Shown one piece after another: positions 26,629 to 35,300 of a stretch of 64,000 bases of DNA. Both the position numbers and the translations under genes were made by a program. The notes beneath the pieces are model-generated. The model saw nothing but the letters and a program-made list of their open reading frames with translations. It was not told the origin of the DNA and did no database searches. The stretch's first letter is position 1; the number at the start of each line of letters is the position of its first letter. The DNA comes from an uncultured Maribacter sp. (GTDB taxonomy: Bacteria; Bacteroidota; Bacteroidia; Flavobacteriales; Flavobacteriaceae), in contig NZ_CANMDU010000012.1 in the NCBI RefSeq assembly GCF_947496775.1, positions 43,203-107,202 of the forward strand. Direction: 5' to 3'.

Positions 26629-26805
26629 GACTTGCGTTTTATATATAATTAAAACGCCCAAAGCCGTATGCAGCTAGGTCACAAAACGCTGAAAACCCTT
26701 TATTTTTCGGCAATCTACCTAATCTCGGATGAAGTGTAAAAAATGCTCGATAAACGTATGCTACCTCAAAAACACCTTACCGAACGAATGTGCTTTTTAT
26801 CCGAT
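26408..26805. repeat. Dispersed repeat copy C (gene plus diverged leader)
   Basis: It aligns with copies A and B through the gene and the proximal leader. Beyond about 26700 it keeps TTTTTCGG, AAAAAATGCTCGATAAACGTA and CTTACCGAA (plus-strand reading) but differs in between. The distal edge (TCCGATTT) runs into the stop codon of the M23 peptidase gene at 26806. Confidence 0.7.
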
Positions 26806-27492
26806 TTACAAACCTATCGAAAGTAATAAATTGGGATCAGGACAATTTTTAGAATAAAAAGATATATCCTTTTGTGAACACACCCCTGGATAATCTCCGA
26901 TTTTCCCTTGTATATCTTTTATTATTTGGAAATGTACATGTGGTGCATAATTCACGTTTATATCCGGTGCCCCCATCTCCCCTATTTTTTCGCCTTGTTG
27001 CACATGCTTACCAACATATAAACTTTCCAGAGAAGAAAGAGATAGATGTCCATATAAAGTATAAAAAGTAACTCCGTCTATATTATGTTGCAAAATTATA
27101 GTTGGTCCGTAATCTCCAGAGGTACTATTATTTTTAAAACTATGCACTACACCAGGTATTGGAGTTAATACTGTAGTCCCTATAGGCGCCCAAATATCTA
27201 TTCCCAAATGAATATTCCTAATAGATGCTTTCGTTATATTAAAACTAGCTGTATTGGAATACAAACTTCGTTGTTCTAAATATCCACCAAAAGCTACTTT
27301 TGCATTCTTAACTTTTAAAACAGTACTAATGTATTCTTGACAACCAAAGGGAGTTGTTATATTATAGAATTCTAAATCTTTATTCGTAACAGATAAATCT
27401 AAGAGAGTATAAGTATTTATAGGAAATCCTGCGTCAATAATAAGCAAAGGTTTTTTAGAAATATTGCATAATGTCTTTTCTAAATCTGTCAT
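26806..27492 (-). CDS. M23-family metallopeptidase without a signal peptide
   Basis: A LytM/M23 zinc peptidase domain in the C-terminal half: the metal ligands are in HLGIDIWAPIGT (HxGxD), YTLYGHLSLSS and HVHFQII, all present. The N-terminal ~80 residues are unassigned. The protein starts MTDLEKTLCNISKKPLLIID, with no signal peptide or membrane segment, which is odd for an enzyme expected to cut peptidoglycan cross-links. Export may occur by another route, or the domain may have a cytoplasmic target. 228 aa. The nearest start alternatives do not add a signal sequence. Confidence 0.85.
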   Translation of the reverse strand: MTDLEKTLCNISKKPLLIIDAGFPINTYTLLDLSVTNKDLEFYNITTPFGCQEYISTVLKVKNAKVAFGGYLEQRSLYSNTASFNITKASIRNIHLGIDIWAPIGTTVLTPIPGVVHSFKNNSTSGDYGPTIILQHNIDGVTFYTLYGHLSLSSLESLYVGKHVQQGEKIGEMGAPDINVNYAPHVHFQIIKDIQGKIGDYPGVCSQKDISFYSKNCPDPNLLLSIGL

Positions 27493-27612
27493 ACCGTAAA
27501 CTTATAACAAGAATGCACGTATTTTTAAAAAGTCTATATTTTTAATTAACAACTTTTTAACCTCCCCATATTGTAAGGTGCATTATCTTTTGAGTACTAA
27601 AAAAGAAAAATT

Positions 27613-28302
27613 ATGTCTTCCATTAAATTTCTATTACTAGCAACTTCGATACTTTTTACCGTTGGATGTCAATCTAAAATTAAGAAAACTCTTCAGGTAA
27701 TTCCAGAAGTAGAAGAAGTTGAAACACTAAAATTACCCCCCCAAGAATTAAATAAATACGAAACCGCATATTTTGCTAGTGGTTGTTTTTGGTGTGTAGA
27801 AGCTATTTTCGAAAGCGTAAAAGGCGTAAAAGAAGTAGTGTCTGGCTATTCTGGTGGAAAAGAAAAAAATCCCACATATGAAGATGTAGGTTATGGAAAA
27901 ACAACACATGCGGAAACTGTTGAAGTTTATTATGATCCTAAAGAGATTTCTTTTACGGCTTTGGTTCAAGTTTTTTTTGGTTCGCATGATCCAACCACAT
28001 TAAACCAACAAGGACCAGATAAAGGAACACAATACCGCTCTATAGCTTTTTACAAAAACGACTCCGAGAAAAAAATTATTACTAGTTATATTAAAGCTTT
28101 AAAAGACCAAGATGTATATGACGGTGAAATAATTACTACCCAAGTAACTAAATTTTCGAAGTTCTACAAAGCAGAAGAGTACCACCAAGATTACGAAAAA
28201 AGAAACCCAAACAATTCATATATACGCAACGTATCTATCCCTAGGCTTAATCGATTTAAAAAGAATTTTGAAGATTTTTTAAAAGAAAAAGGGGCACATT
28301 AA
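27613..28302 (+). CDS. msrA: Peptide-methionine (S)-S-oxide reductase MsrA, lipoprotein
   Basis: Repairs methionine-S-sulfoxide in proteins. The catalytic motif is ASGCFWCVEAIFESVKGV (GCFWC) near residue 56, with SGYSGG and the later HDPTTLNQQGPDKGTQYRS. The N-terminus SSIKFLLLATSILFTVGCQSK is a lipoprotein signal with a cysteine after TVG, so it is membrane anchored in the envelope, where it could repair periplasmic proteins. 229 aa, longer than cytosolic MsrA because of the anchor and linker. A strong terminator follows. Confidence 0.95.
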   Translation: MSSIKFLLLATSILFTVGCQSKIKKTLQVIPEVEEVETLKLPPQELNKYETAYFASGCFWCVEAIFESVKGVKEVVSGYSGGKEKNPTYEDVGYGKTTHAETVEVYYDPKEISFTALVQVFFGSHDPTTLNQQGPDKGTQYRSIAFYKNDSEKKIITSYIKALKDQDVYDGEIITTQVTKFSKFYKAEEYHQDYEKRNPNNSYIRNVSIPRLNRFKKNFEDFLKEKGAH

Positions 28303-28338
28303 GTAATGCCCGATTTTTTTTAGTGTTTTTTTATTATT

Positions 28339-28374
28339 AACACCCCTCTAACATATACTTGTTAGAGGGGTGTT
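28339..28374 (+). terminator. Rho-independent terminator after msrA
   Basis: A perfect 15-base stem (28339-28353 with 28360-28374, arms beginning AACACCCCTC and ending GAGGGGTGTT) with a six-base loop, followed by CTTTTATCTT. It lies 37 bases beyond the msrA stop. Confidence 0.88.
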
Positions 28375-28500
28375 CTTTTATCTTAAAAAATTGGAATACT
28401 ATTAGAACTATACCTTTTTAGTAAGATTCAAATAATAATACAATGCATTTTTTATAAAAAACATAATATATATACTAATAATTTGTAACTTCGTTTCTAT

Positions 28501-28520
28501 TACCGTGTACGAACACGGTA
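28501..28520. promoter_or_regulatory. 20-bp palindrome, candidate LacI-type operator
   Basis: Arms TACCGTGT and ACACGGTA flank ACGA with a central CG, the layout of LacI/GalR-family operators. It lies about 40-60 bases before the DUF1080 lipoprotein start and upstream of the whole sugar locus. No LacI gene is in the window. As RNA it could also form an eight-pair hairpin in the leader. Confidence 0.45.
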
Positions 28521-28560
28521 TTAATTAATGAGCTCAAAAAGTATACTAATTAACAACTCT

Positions 28561-29946
28561 ATGAAAACCTTATTAAAATCCTTACCCTTTGCTCTTTTAC
28601 TAATATCTACAGTATTAATTCTTGGTTGTACAGAAGAAAAGAAAGACGCAACCCCATGGATTCCTATTTTTGATGGAGAGACTTTAAACGGATGGATACA
28701 AAAAGGAGGCGTGGCAAAATATACCGTAAGAGATGGTTGCATCGTAGGAACCACCGTTAAAAAAACGCCTAATTCCTTTTTAACATCAGAAAAAATGTAT
28801 GGCGATTTTATTCTGGAATTAGAATATAAAGTAGATTCTAGTATGAATTCTGGGATACAAATAAGAAGCAACAGCTTTCCATATTATCACAATGGCAGAG
28901 TACATGGGTATCAAGTAGAAATTGACCCTTCTACCCGAGCTTGGAGTGCTGGAATTTTTGATGAAGCCCGAAGAGGTTGGCTAAACCCCTTAGACAAAAA
29001 CACCCAAGCCCAAAAAGCTTTTAAGCTACATGATTGGAATCATTATAGAATTGAAGCAATTGGAGATACTTTAAAAACATGGATTAATGATGTTCCTGCT
29101 GCTTATTTAATAGATGATAAAACAGCAAGTGGTTTTATTGCATTACAAGTACATAGTATAGGTGGAAATAAGAAAGAAGGGACAGAAATAATATGGAAAA
29201 ACATTAATATTCTTACAGACAACTTGGCTAAATATTCCAAAAAATCCCCTTTAACTCCTATATACACTAAAAATAAACTTACGGTAAGCGAAGAAAAAGC
29301 TGGTTGGGAAATGTTATGGGATGGCAAAACTACACAAGGTTGGAAAGGCGCTAAGCTAGAAGAATTTCCAAAGAATGGTTGGAAAATAGAAAATGGAGAA
29401 TTAACCGTTTTAGCTTCTGATGGTGCTGAATCTGCTGCTGGCGGAGATATTGTTACTAATGAGCTCTTTTCTGATTTTGAATTAAGTGTCGATTTTAAAT
29501 TAACTCCTGGTGCCAACAGTGGTATTAAATATTATGTGGACACGGAGTTAAATAAAGGAGCAGGCTCTTCTATAGGCTTAGAATATCAAATATTAGACGA
29601 TGCATTGCATCCCGATGCAAAAAAAGGAAATCATGAAGGAAGTAGAACTGTTTGTTCTTTATACGATTTAATTAAAGCCGATCCGAATAAGCCAATGAAA
29701 GCTATTGGAGAATGGAATACTGCTTATATATCTTCTATAAACAATCATGTAGAGCATTGGCTAAATGGCGTAAAAGTTCTGGAATACGAAAGAAAGAGTC
29801 CAGAATATTTAAAACTGGTATCTGAAAGCAAATATAAAAAATGGCCCAATTTTGGAGAACTAGAAAAAGGACAATTACTACTTCAGGATCATGGAAATAA
29901 AGTTTCCTTTAAAAACATAAAAATAAATAGAGCACCAAAAAAGTAA
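28561..29946 (+). CDS. Lipoprotein with two DUF1080 (3-keto-disaccharide hydrolase-like) domains
   Basis: A lipoprotein signal MKTLLKSLPFALLLISTVLILGC is followed by two DUF1080 domains, at about 32-215 (WIPIFDGETLNGWIQ ... IIWKNINIL) and 249-457 (GWEMLWDGKTTQGWKGA ... VSFKNIKINR). DUF1080 is a concanavalin-like beta-sandwich, and some members hydrolyse 3-keto-glycosides. I start at 28561, where the signal peptide begins, not at the ATG 33 bp earlier. The gene is 3 bp from the first oxidoreductase. The expected role is cleavage of 3-keto-sugars in the periplasm. Single-domain forms are more usual; the tandem may give two specificities. Confidence 0.82.
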   Translation: MKTLLKSLPFALLLISTVLILGCTEEKKDATPWIPIFDGETLNGWIQKGGVAKYTVRDGCIVGTTVKKTPNSFLTSEKMYGDFILELEYKVDSSMNSGIQIRSNSFPYYHNGRVHGYQVEIDPSTRAWSAGIFDEARRGWLNPLDKNTQAQKAFKLHDWNHYRIEAIGDTLKTWINDVPAAYLIDDKTASGFIALQVHSIGGNKKEGTEIIWKNINILTDNLAKYSKKSPLTPIYTKNKLTVSEEKAGWEMLWDGKTTQGWKGAKLEEFPKNGWKIENGELTVLASDGAESAAGGDIVTNELFSDFELSVDFKLTPGANSGIKYYVDTELNKGAGSSIGLEYQILDDALHPDAKKGNHEGSRTVCSLYDLIKADPNKPMKAIGEWNTAYISSINNHVEHWLNGVKVLEYERKSPEYLKLVSESKYKKWPNFGELEKGQLLLQDHGNKVSFKNIKINRAPKK

Positions 29947-29949
29947 AGT

Positions 29950-31278
29950 ATGAACTCTAGAAGAAATTTTATAAAAAAAACTACTGCAGGAACTGCTGCT
30001 ATGACCGTAGGCGGATTAATTTTACCTAGTTCCAGTTATGCCGGTATTCTTGGTGCGAATGACCGTATTCACTGCGCAATAATAGGTGTTCGTAGTAGGG
30101 CAAAATCTCACGTTCTTGCTATTCATCAAGATAAAAATGTAAAAATTTTATACAATTGTGATGTAGATGATACTATTATAGAAGAGCATAATATATGGTG
30201 CAAGGAAAACATTGGTTATGTTCCTAAAGTAGAAAAAGATTTTAGAAAAGTACTGGAAGACAAAAAGGTAGATGCTATTTTCATTGCTACTCCTGAACAT
30301 TGGCATGCACCAATGGCTATTATGGCCATGCAAGCTGGCAAACATGTATATGTAGAAAAACCATGTAGTCATAATCCTCATGAGAATGACCTTTTAGTAG
30401 CTGCCCAAAAAAAATATGGCAAAAAAGTGCAAATGGGTAACCAACAGCGCTCCGCACAAACATCCATACTGGCTATAAAAGAAATAGAAGAGGGCATTAT
30501 TGGCAATGTTTATAAAGGAGAAGCTTATTACTCTAACAATAGAGGCTCTATTGGTATAGGTAATAAAATAGAAGTTCCCTCCACATTAGATTGGGAATTA
30601 TGGCAAGGTCCGGCACCTAGAACAGATTACAAAGATAATATCCACCCGTATAATTGGCACTGGTTTCATAACTGGGGCACTGGAGAAATCCATAATAATG
30701 GTACACATGAAATAGATATATGCCGCTGGGCACTTGGCGTTGATTTACCGGAAAGCGTAACCTCTTTTGGTGGTAAATACACCTATGAAGACGACTGGGA
30801 ATTTGTAGATAACCAACAAGTAACTTATAAATTTAAGGATGATAAGTTTTTAACATGGACTGGTCATAGCCGTGGAAAAATACAACCAAAACAACCTGGA
30901 AGAGGTGCTACAATATATGGCAGCAAAGGCTCTATTACTTTAAGTAGAAATGCTTATAATTTATTTGCTTTAGATGGCTCCCTTATAAAAACGGAAAAAG
31001 AAGTAGGACAAAGTGCTACTACAAACACCAGAGGTGATGGAAGTTTAGACGTGTCTCATGTTGGCAATTTCTTTGACGCTATTCGTGAAGATAAAAGTTT
31101 ACATTCAGACATTCAGGACGCCAGTATTTCTACCATGTTATGTCATCTAGGTAATATGGCGCAGGACGCAGGAGAAACACTTAAAATTGATACTACAACA
31201 GGAAAAATAACCAACAATGCCAAAGCAATGGAAAGTTGGAAAAGAGAATACGCTGCGGGTTGGGAGCCTAAATTATAA
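29950..31278 (+). CDS. Tat-exported Gfo/Idh/MocA-family oxidoreductase
   Basis: The N-terminus MNSRRNFIKKTTAGTAAMTV is a twin-arginine signal, so it is exported folded with its cofactor. A Rossmann NAD(P) domain (AIIGVRSRAKSH) and the family motif HVYVEKPCSHN (EKP, near residue 137) are followed by the alpha/beta substrate domain (GTGEIHNNGTHEIDICRWALG). 442 aa. It lies between the DUF1080 lipoprotein and a second Gfo/Idh gene, each 3 bp apart. In the 3-keto-glycoside pathway such enzymes oxidise the sugar C3 hydroxyl before hydrolysis. The substrate is not known. Confidence 0.88.
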   Translation: MNSRRNFIKKTTAGTAAMTVGGLILPSSSYAGILGANDRIHCAIIGVRSRAKSHVLAIHQDKNVKILYNCDVDDTIIEEHNIWCKENIGYVPKVEKDFRKVLEDKKVDAIFIATPEHWHAPMAIMAMQAGKHVYVEKPCSHNPHENDLLVAAQKKYGKKVQMGNQQRSAQTSILAIKEIEEGIIGNVYKGEAYYSNNRGSIGIGNKIEVPSTLDWELWQGPAPRTDYKDNIHPYNWHWFHNWGTGEIHNNGTHEIDICRWALGVDLPESVTSFGGKYTYEDDWEFVDNQQVTYKFKDDKFLTWTGHSRGKIQPKQPGRGATIYGSKGSITLSRNAYNLFALDGSLIKTEKEVGQSATTNTRGDGSLDVSHVGNFFDAIREDKSLHSDIQDASISTMLCHLGNMAQDAGETLKIDTTTGKITNNAKAMESWKREYAAGWEPKL

Positions 31279-31281
31279 CAT

Positions 31282-32472
31282 ATGAACAGAAGAGATTTCG
31301 TATTAAAAAGTAGCTTAGCTACGGCAGCTATAACATCTTCAACAAGTGTTATGGCCAACATATTAAGCAAAAAAAACACTATTAACGAAGTTAATATTGG
31401 AATAATAGGAACCGGGGATCGTGGTAGTGGTCTAATTCCTTTCATAAATGATATAAAAAACTTAAATGTTTTAGCTTGTTGCGATACACTTCCTTTTCGT
31501 TTGGAAAACGGATTAAGTAAAGTTTCGGAAAAAGCTAAAGGATATACGGACTACAGAAAACTTTTAGACAATAAAAATATTGATGCCGTACTTATTTCGA
31601 CTCCGTTTAATACACACTCTAAAATTGCAATGGATGCCATAGATGCTGGAAAACATGTATACTGTGAAAAAACAATGGCCAAAGGCTTAGACGGTATTCA
31701 ACATTTAATAAATAAAACAAAAGATTCTAGTAAAATATTTCAAACAGGACACCAATACCATAGTTCCCGTCTTTATACACATGTGGTAAAACTTATAAAA
31801 GAAGGTAAAGTTGGAAAAATTTCTTCTTTTGAATGTCAATGGAACAGAAATGGTAATTGGAGAAGACCGGTGCCAAAACCCGAATATGAAAAAGCCATAA
31901 ATTGGAGAATGTATAGAGAATTCTCTGGAGGTTTGGTTGCCGAATTATGTTCGCACCAAATAGATTTTGTGAATTGGGTACTAGAAGAAACCCCAAATAA
32001 AGCAATGGGCTATGGAGGGATAGATTATTGGAAAGATGGAAGAGAAACTTATGACAACATACATTTATTATACCATTACCCTAGTGGTGTAAAAGCTTCA
32101 TTTACTTGCTTAACCAGCAATGCAAAAGATGGTTATCAAATTAAAGTAAAAGGGGATAAAGGAACAATTATTATGGGCACTAGAAATGCCTTTTTCTATC
32201 CAGAAGGAATAAAAGAAAAGAAACTCGGAATGGTAGATGGAGTTGCGGGTGCAACAGTATCTTTTGACAAAAATAAAGGGTACCCTATAAAAATAGAGCA
32301 CCAAAACCCTAGTAAACAAGCTTTACAAGATTTCAGAGATAGTATTTTATCTAACTCCATCCCTATATCTAACTTAACTACTGGTGCAAATACTGCAATA
32401 GCCGTTGAAATGGGACTAAAAGCCATGCACAATAACACGATAATAGATTGGCCTAGTGAAATTAAATTTTGA
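31282..32472 (+). CDS. Tat-exported Gfo/Idh/MocA-family oxidoreductase (second)
   Basis: A twin-arginine signal MNRRDFVLKSSLATAAITSS, then a Rossmann motif GIIGTGDRGSGL and HVYCEKTMAKG near residue 134, where the usual EKP reads EKT. The C-terminal domain has the histidine motif GGLVAELCSHQIDFVNWVL. 396 aa. It differs from its neighbour by much more than a recent duplication would. It may catalyse the opposite redox step or act on another sugar of the same pathway. Confidence 0.87.
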   Translation: MNRRDFVLKSSLATAAITSSTSVMANILSKKNTINEVNIGIIGTGDRGSGLIPFINDIKNLNVLACCDTLPFRLENGLSKVSEKAKGYTDYRKLLDNKNIDAVLISTPFNTHSKIAMDAIDAGKHVYCEKTMAKGLDGIQHLINKTKDSSKIFQTGHQYHSSRLYTHVVKLIKEGKVGKISSFECQWNRNGNWRRPVPKPEYEKAINWRMYREFSGGLVAELCSHQIDFVNWVLEETPNKAMGYGGIDYWKDGRETYDNIHLLYHYPSGVKASFTCLTSNAKDGYQIKVKGDKGTIIMGTRNAFFYPEGIKEKKLGMVDGVAGATVSFDKNKGYPIKIEHQNPSKQALQDFRDSILSNSIPISNLTTGANTAIAVEMGLKAMHNNTIIDWPSEIKF

Positions 32473-32547
32473 TATTTTGTAGGAAAAATACTACTTTTTA
32501 ATTAAAAAATATTTATCTTCAAGTAACAAACCCAAATTTGTTTACTT

Positions 32548-33282
32548 ATGAAGTTCTCTACATTGGTATTTATTGTTGTATTATTTTCTTCATGTCATAC
32601 AGTCCCTAAAAAGGAAGACCATCAAATAATTGAAGTTCTCAAAACGAATAAACCATACATTATTGATGGTAAAGGTTCCGAAAGTTTCTGGAACCATTGC
32701 TCCTGGTATAACATAGATCAAAACTGGAAAGGAAAATCATACTCTCATGAGGACTTTCATGGTAGATATAAAATAAGTTGGAGCAATAACGAGCTCCTAC
32801 TTCTAGTTGAAATAACAGATGACACTCTTTATTCTCCATATAAAGAACCTTTTAAACTTTGGTGGAATAACGATTCTTTACAAATATTTATCGATGAAGA
32901 TAATTCCGGCGGACTACATCAATACAATCATAATGCTTTTGCCTATAACCTAGCATTAAACAACAATACACTTGATGTTAATACGAGAAAAAAACCGCAA
33001 CTATATAATGAACATATAACATATCAAAGAATTACCAAAAACACCCTAAGTACATGGGAAATTTCAATTAAAGTACATAAAGAAGGTTTTGACTCTATTC
33101 AAAATTATAGCATAGAAGAACTATCAAAAAATAAAAAAATAGGTTTCGCTTTAGCTTATTCCGATAATGATAGAAGTACGGAAAGAGAAAATTTTATTGG
33201 TTCGGTATATATACCTGGAGAAGATAAAAATCAGGCTTGGATAAATGCTGACATTTTTGGAACTTTAATTTTAAAAGAATAA
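32548..33282 (+). CDS. CBM9-like carbohydrate-binding lipoprotein
   Basis: A lipoprotein signal (KFSTLVFIVVLFSSC) then a CBM9-type beta-sandwich: KPYIIDGKGSESFWNHCSW, YKISWSNNELLLLVEITDD, WWNNDSLQIFIDEDNSGG and a final FIGSVYIPGEDKNQAW. Family 9 modules bind reducing ends of sugars. 244 aa with no catalytic domain. It is separated by 75 bp from the preceding operon and could have its own promoter, but the context fits sugar capture for the DUF1080/Gfo-Idh enzymes. Confidence 0.75.
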   Translation: MKFSTLVFIVVLFSSCHTVPKKEDHQIIEVLKTNKPYIIDGKGSESFWNHCSWYNIDQNWKGKSYSHEDFHGRYKISWSNNELLLLVEITDDTLYSPYKEPFKLWWNNDSLQIFIDEDNSGGLHQYNHNAFAYNLALNNNTLDVNTRKKPQLYNEHITYQRITKNTLSTWEISIKVHKEGFDSIQNYSIEELSKNKKIGFALAYSDNDRSTERENFIGSVYIPGEDKNQAWINADIFGTLILKE

Positions 33283-33307
33283 CCAAAAGGCAAAAATAAA
33301 TCAATGA

Positions 33308-34741
33308 CTATTTTAACACAATATCGCTATACTTTGCCTTAATAGTAACTTTTTTATTTAAATCTACCTTAGACTCGTTTCTACAAGTTATTATATTCCC
33401 TTTATCTTCTTTAACCAAACCTAAAGACTCCGGACAATCCACATTACTAGCCTTTCCTTCTACATATAATAAACAAGACTTATCTGGTAGCTCGCATATA
33501 AATTCTGCATTTTGCATAGATACATCTATTTTCTCAAAACCATCATCTATGTAATTAATCTGTAAAGGCCCAAATTTATTATTAACGATTACAGTTTTAT
33601 ACACTTTATCTATAATCACATCAGTAGACGTACTATTTAGATTCAAATACAAAACTTCATCGATGGTTACAAATTCAGAATAATTAGCTTTTAAATTTCC
33701 ATAGTTCCATTTTTGCACGCTCACGGGAGAATAAGAGGCTATAATCATAGTTTCATTTCCATCTATAGTATCTCCAAATAAATTACTGTGAGAAAGGGTA
33801 GCTTTAAGATTTCTTGTGTTTTCCGCTAATTTTACCTCGCCATGCCTAACATTCATTTTAATTTTAATGGACTTTGGCACTGTAATTTTAATAGCCTTCT
33901 TAATTTTAAATTTTTTCGAGGCGCCATTATTTGTATAATAAAAAGTGTTTCTTCCTGTATTAGAATTCCTCCCAATAATAGCGCTCCTTCTAGCCTGTCT
34001 TTGTGCTTCTCTTCTCTTTTCTAAAACAATAACTCTTTCCTCTTGAGCTTCTTGTCTTTTTCTTTGCGCTATCTCCCTTTTTTCATTTCGTTTTGCAAGA
34101 AGCTTTTCTCTTTTAACTGCCATTTCCTCCTGTTTCTCTTCCATGCGCTCACTCCATGCTACAATTTTTTTCTGATAATCTTTATTAAACGATTTTTCAA
34201 ACTCTTTTTGCCATTTTTTTAAATATACATCGCCCTCTTTTTTATAAGCTTTATAATCAAAATTAAATTTAGCCATAGGCGGCAAAGGCGGCATCTTTGG
34301 TAATTCTGGAGCTTCAACGATTTCTACAAATTGCTCTATTTCTGGCATTTCTGGTATCTCCGGAATTTCAGGCAATTCAACATGAAGTTCATTGAATACA
34401 AAATCCGAAGTGTTAAAAAACAAATTGTCTTCACAATCCGTGGTTATGCTAATTTTTTTACTATTACCAAGTATAGAAATAACATCATCATTTAAAAACT
34501 CTTTAGCCTCCTGATCCGTGGCGCCTTCTAAAAAAACAGTAGCTTGGATAAGAACTTCGTTTTTATCCCAAGTTTTAAATTCAATATCAGCATAACTAGT
34601 ATTAATTTCTAGTACTGCACTATCTTTTACCATAAAAGATTCTTGAATTTTTTTACTTTGATTTTGCGCAAAAGAAACGTTTGTAAACAATATTATCGCA
34701 GCGATTACTTGCTTAATATTTATTTTAAATGACTTGTTCAT
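33308..34741 (-). CDS. Secreted DUF4097-like beta-repeat protein with proline-rich and charged helical insert
   Basis: A signal peptide (KQVIAAIILFTNVSFAQ), a short beta region (about 30-120), a proline-rich stretch with repeated PEIPEIPEMPE and PELPKMPPLPP (122-156), then a long Lys/Arg/Glu helix (about 165-255). After that come regularly spaced beta strands resembling the DUF4097/DUF2807 adhesin-like fold to residue 477. It is the third gene of the sigma/anti-sigma unit and overlaps the anti-sigma gene by 17 bp. In Bacteroidetes such proteins are usual targets or partners of ECF systems sensing envelope stress. The insert is atypical. Confidence 0.65.
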   Translation of the reverse strand: MNKSFKINIKQVIAAIILFTNVSFAQNQSKKIQESFMVKDSAVLEINTSYADIEFKTWDKNEVLIQATVFLEGATDQEAKEFLNDDVISILGNSKKISITTDCEDNLFFNTSDFVFNELHVELPEIPEIPEMPEIEQFVEIVEAPELPKMPPLPPMAKFNFDYKAYKKEGDVYLKKWQKEFEKSFNKDYQKKIVAWSERMEEKQEEMAVKREKLLAKRNEKREIAQRKRQEAQEERVIVLEKRREAQRQARRSAIIGRNSNTGRNTFYYTNNGASKKFKIKKAIKITVPKSIKIKMNVRHGEVKLAENTRNLKATLSHSNLFGDTIDGNETMIIASYSPVSVQKWNYGNLKANYSEFVTIDEVLYLNLNSTSTDVIIDKVYKTVIVNNKFGPLQINYIDDGFEKIDVSMQNAEFICELPDKSCLLYVEGKASNVDCPESLGLVKEDKGNIITCRNESKVDLNKKVTIKAKYSDIVLK

Positions 34742-35300
34742 TTTTTGATGATTTTAATTGATTTATCTTCTTCTTTAATTTTTGCAATAGCTGTAAACGT
34801 AATTGCAAATTCTTTATAATTGCAGAAATGGTCTGATCATTAGGACCAATTCTATTTAGCTCTTTATTAAGAATTTCATATTCTTCGTTTAAAGTTCCCA
34901 ACTGTTCCATAAAACTATCTACCATAGTTTTATTTTCTTCAGAAATTTGCAAATCTGACAATTCTAAATTTATATTCGCTACGTAATAATTTTCTACTTT
35001 TTTTAAATCAGGAGAAAGATCTCCTAAAGAAATTCCTTCTTCCTTTTCTAATACACTATTCTTAGAAACTATCGTTGTTTTTATCTCCTCAGGAGCACCG
35101 AAGTAATTGTAGCTATATATACCTACGCTAACCAATACTAAAATTGTTGCTGATATTTTATAAAAATTAAAACCAAATCCAGCGGATTTAGGCATTTCCG
35201 TTTCTAGTTTTTTAAGAAAGCGATCCTCATGTCCTTTTTTTAAAAGTTGTCTATATCCTTTTCTCTCCTCTTCGAAAAGCTCTCTAAGATCCTGTCCCAT
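34725..35300 (-). CDS. Putative membrane anti-sigma factor
   Basis: 191 aa with one membrane segment (FYKISATILVLVSVGIYSYNYF, about 46-67). The cytoplasmic N-terminus is charged and helical (LRELFEEERKGYRQLLKKGHEDRFLKKLE), like Bacteroidetes anti-sigma proteins. The periplasmic part has a long predicted coiled coil (LNEEYEILNKELNRIG ... LRLQLLQKLKKKINQL). It overlaps the sigma gene by 17 bp and the next gene by 17 bp, so the three are translationally coupled. The coiled coil could contact the charged helix of the downstream protein. Confidence 0.75.
   Translation of the reverse strand: MGQDLRELFEEERKGYRQLLKKGHEDRFLKKLETEMPKSAGFGFNFYKISATILVLVSVGIYSYNYFGAPEEIKTTIVSKNSVLEKEEGISLGDLSPDLKKVENYYVANINLELSDLQISEENKTMVDSFMEQLGTLNEEYEILNKELNRIGPNDQTISAIIKNLQLRLQLLQKLKKKINQLKSSKNEQVI

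Noticed and set aside
22779..26805. Insertion sequence or MITE explanation of the 406-bp repeat
   Set aside because: Ends are not inverted repeats, no target-site duplication is visible, and no transposase is present. The unit contains a selected gene and its leader.
20970..26805. Integron attC sites or CRISPR-like repeats
   Set aside because: No paired RYYYAAC/GTTRRRY boxes at cassette ends and no integrase. The copies are few, about 1.5-2 kb apart, and not separated by short spacers.
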